Part shown: piece after piece, positions 4,661-5,731 of the stretch | How the letters are laid out: each line of letters starts with the position of its first letter | Position numbering within the stretch: the stretch's first letter is position 1 | Origin: an uncultured bacterium | GTDB lineage: Bacteria > Bacillota > Clostridia > Oscillospirales > Oscillospiraceae | Length of the DNA stretch: 5,731 nt | NCBI GenBank assembly: GCA_949288405.1 | Contig: CASEKM010000249.1 | Span: 1-5,731 of the forward strand | Direction of reading: 5' to 3' | Position numbers and translations under genes: made by a program | The notes under the pieces: model-generated | What the model saw: only the letters and a program-made list of their open reading frames with translations | What the model was told of the DNA's origin: nothing | The model's database searches: none

Positions 4661-5731
4661 CTATTTCAGAAGCCGCCGGGCCCAAAGATCCTTTTTGGCC
4701 GTGTAGGGGGGATAGCGCAGGGGGACCTCCGGCCAGGCGGGGGTTTTCAGGATGCCCTTCTGGTGGCTGAAGGTGAGAAAGCTCTGTTTTCCGTGGTAGG
4801 CCCCCATGCCGCTGTCTCCCACCCCGCCGAAGGGCAGGCGGGAGGAGGCCAGGTGGAGCACCGTGTCGTTGACGCACCCGCCGCCGAAGGAGAGGGAGGA
4901 GAACACCCGCTCCTCCGTCTGCCGGCTCCGGGTAAACAGGTACAGGGCCAGGGGCCGGGGCCGCTCCCGGACAAAGGCGATGGCCTCCGCCACCGAGTCC
5001 ACCGTGAGCACGGGGAGGATGGGGCCGAAGATCTCCTCCTGCATGATGGGGTCCTCCCCGGACACCCCGTCCAGCACCGCGGGGGCGATGCGCAGGCCCT
5101 CCGGGTCCGTCTCGCCCCCCAGGACCAGCTTTTCCCGGTCCAGAAGGCCCGAAAGACGTGTAAAGTGTTTTTCGTTGACGATCTTTCCGTAGTCCGGGCT
5201 GTCCAGGGGGCGTGCCCCGTACATGCGGGTAATCTCCCGGACGAGTTCCTCCAGCAGGGCGTCCTTCACCCGGCGGTCTGCCAGCAGGTAGTCCGGGGCC
5301 ACGCAGGTCTGGCCGCAGTTGAGGAACTTTCCGAAGACGATCCGCCGGGCGGCCAGCTTCAGGTCGGCGCTCCTTGCCACGATGCAGGGGCTCTTGCCCC
5401 CCAGCTCCAGGGTCACCGGGGTCAGATGGGCGGCGGCCCTGGCCATCACCTCCCGGCCCACGGCGGGACTGCCGGTGAAGAAGATGTAGTCGAATTTCTG
5501 CTCCAGCAGGGCCTGGTTCTCCCGCCGTCCCCCCTCCACCACAGCGACATATTCCGGTGGGAAGGCTTTGCGCAAAAGTTCCGCCAGCACCGCCGACACC
5601 CGGGGGGAGTAGGCGGAGGGCTTCACCACGGCGCAGTTTCCCGCCGCCAGGGCCCCAATGAGGGGCTCCAGGGTGAGGAGCACCGGGTAGTTCCAGGGGG
5701 ACAGGATGAGCGCCACCCCATAGGGCTCCGG
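4661..5731 (-). CDS. Aldehyde dehydrogenase, class-3-like, C-terminal part (5' end outside window)
   Basis: An NAD(P)-dependent aldehyde dehydrogenase oxidises an aldehyde to the acid; the substrate cannot be told from sequence alone. The visible 356 residues begin in mid-protein at PEPYGVALILSPWNYPVLL, the Rossmann-fold entry. They continue through AAGNCAVVKPS, FTGSPAVGREV and the general-base motif LELGGKSP (Glu codon at 5407). The nucleophile motif CGQTCVAPDYLL has its catalytic Cys codon at 5305-5303. EEIFGPILPVL and LPFGGVGDSGMGAYHGKQSF follow. The short tail after the last motif, and the layout overall, match the class-3/AlkH-like group (about 450-460 residues), so about 100 residues are off the right edge. 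The stop is TAG at 4663-4661. All key residues seen are intact. It is separated from larE by 331 nt with its own promoter, so it is probably a separate unit. I see no strong terminator directly after it. Confidence 0.93.
   Translation of the reverse strand, partial: PEPYGVALILSPWNYPVLLTLEPLIGALAAGNCAVVKPSAYSPRVSAVLAELLRKAFPPEYVAVVEGGRRENQALLEQKFDYIFFTGSPAVGREVMARAAAHLTPVTLELGGKSPCIVARSADLKLAARRIVFGKFLNCGQTCVAPDYLLADRRVKDALLEELVREITRMYGARPLDSPDYGKIVNEKHFTRLSGLLDREKLVLGGETDPEGLRIAPAVLDGVSGEDPIMQEEIFGPILPVLTVDSVAEAIAFVRERPRPLALYLFTRSRQTEERVFSSLSFGGGCVNDTVLHLASSRLPFGGVGDSGMGAYHGKQSFLTFSHQKGILKTPAWPEVPLRYPPYTAKKDLWARRLLK

Overview
This is a GC-rich window in which every convincing gene lies on the minus strand, so the genes read from the right edge to the left. 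Strong GC bias at third codon positions, AGGAGG-type ribosome binding sites, a Gram-positive-style lipoprotein signal and the protein flavour suggest a gut Firmicute of the Clostridia, most likely Oscillospiraceae (Flavonifractor / Lawsonibacter / Pseudoflavonifractor-like). That placement is an inference from composition and remembered relatives, not a database result.

Layout in transcription order. (1) 5731-4661: the C-terminal ~356 residues of a class-3-type aldehyde dehydrogenase, whose 5' end is outside the window. (2) 4660-4330: a 331-base intergenic region with an AT-rich promoter carrying a perfect MerR-type dyad, followed by a structured ~225-nt leader. The leader has several perfect hairpins, a terminator-like hairpin, and a 9-base segment that can pair over the larE ribosome binding site. 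(3) 4329-3580: larE, with a TTG start. (4) 3481-2726: larB. (5) 2729-1410: larC, with a large His-rich insert. (6) 1367 to the left edge: a lipoprotein substrate-binding protein of an ABC importer, NikA/DppA-like.

How it fits together. LarB, LarE and LarC are the three enzymes that build the nickel-pincer nucleotide (NPN) cofactor of lactate racemase and related LarA-family racemases and epimerases. LarB carboxylates and hydrolyses nicotinic acid adenine dinucleotide, LarE converts the two carboxylates to thiocarboxylates, and LarC inserts nickel in a CTP-dependent step. The adjacent substrate-binding protein could supply nickel, although it could also bind peptides. No larA-type enzyme is visible here; it may lie outside the window.

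The main surprise is damage. larB loses its frame right after the catalytic NSCASG motif, with about 14 nt missing; the normal C-terminus is still present in another frame. The substrate-binding protein gene is split between its lipoprotein signal peptide and its body by a frame change, with roughly 20-25 residues of the usual N-terminus apparently missing. Two independent small deletions in one operon suggest either a decaying NPN pathway or sequence/assembly error. Raw-read or relative-genome comparison would decide.
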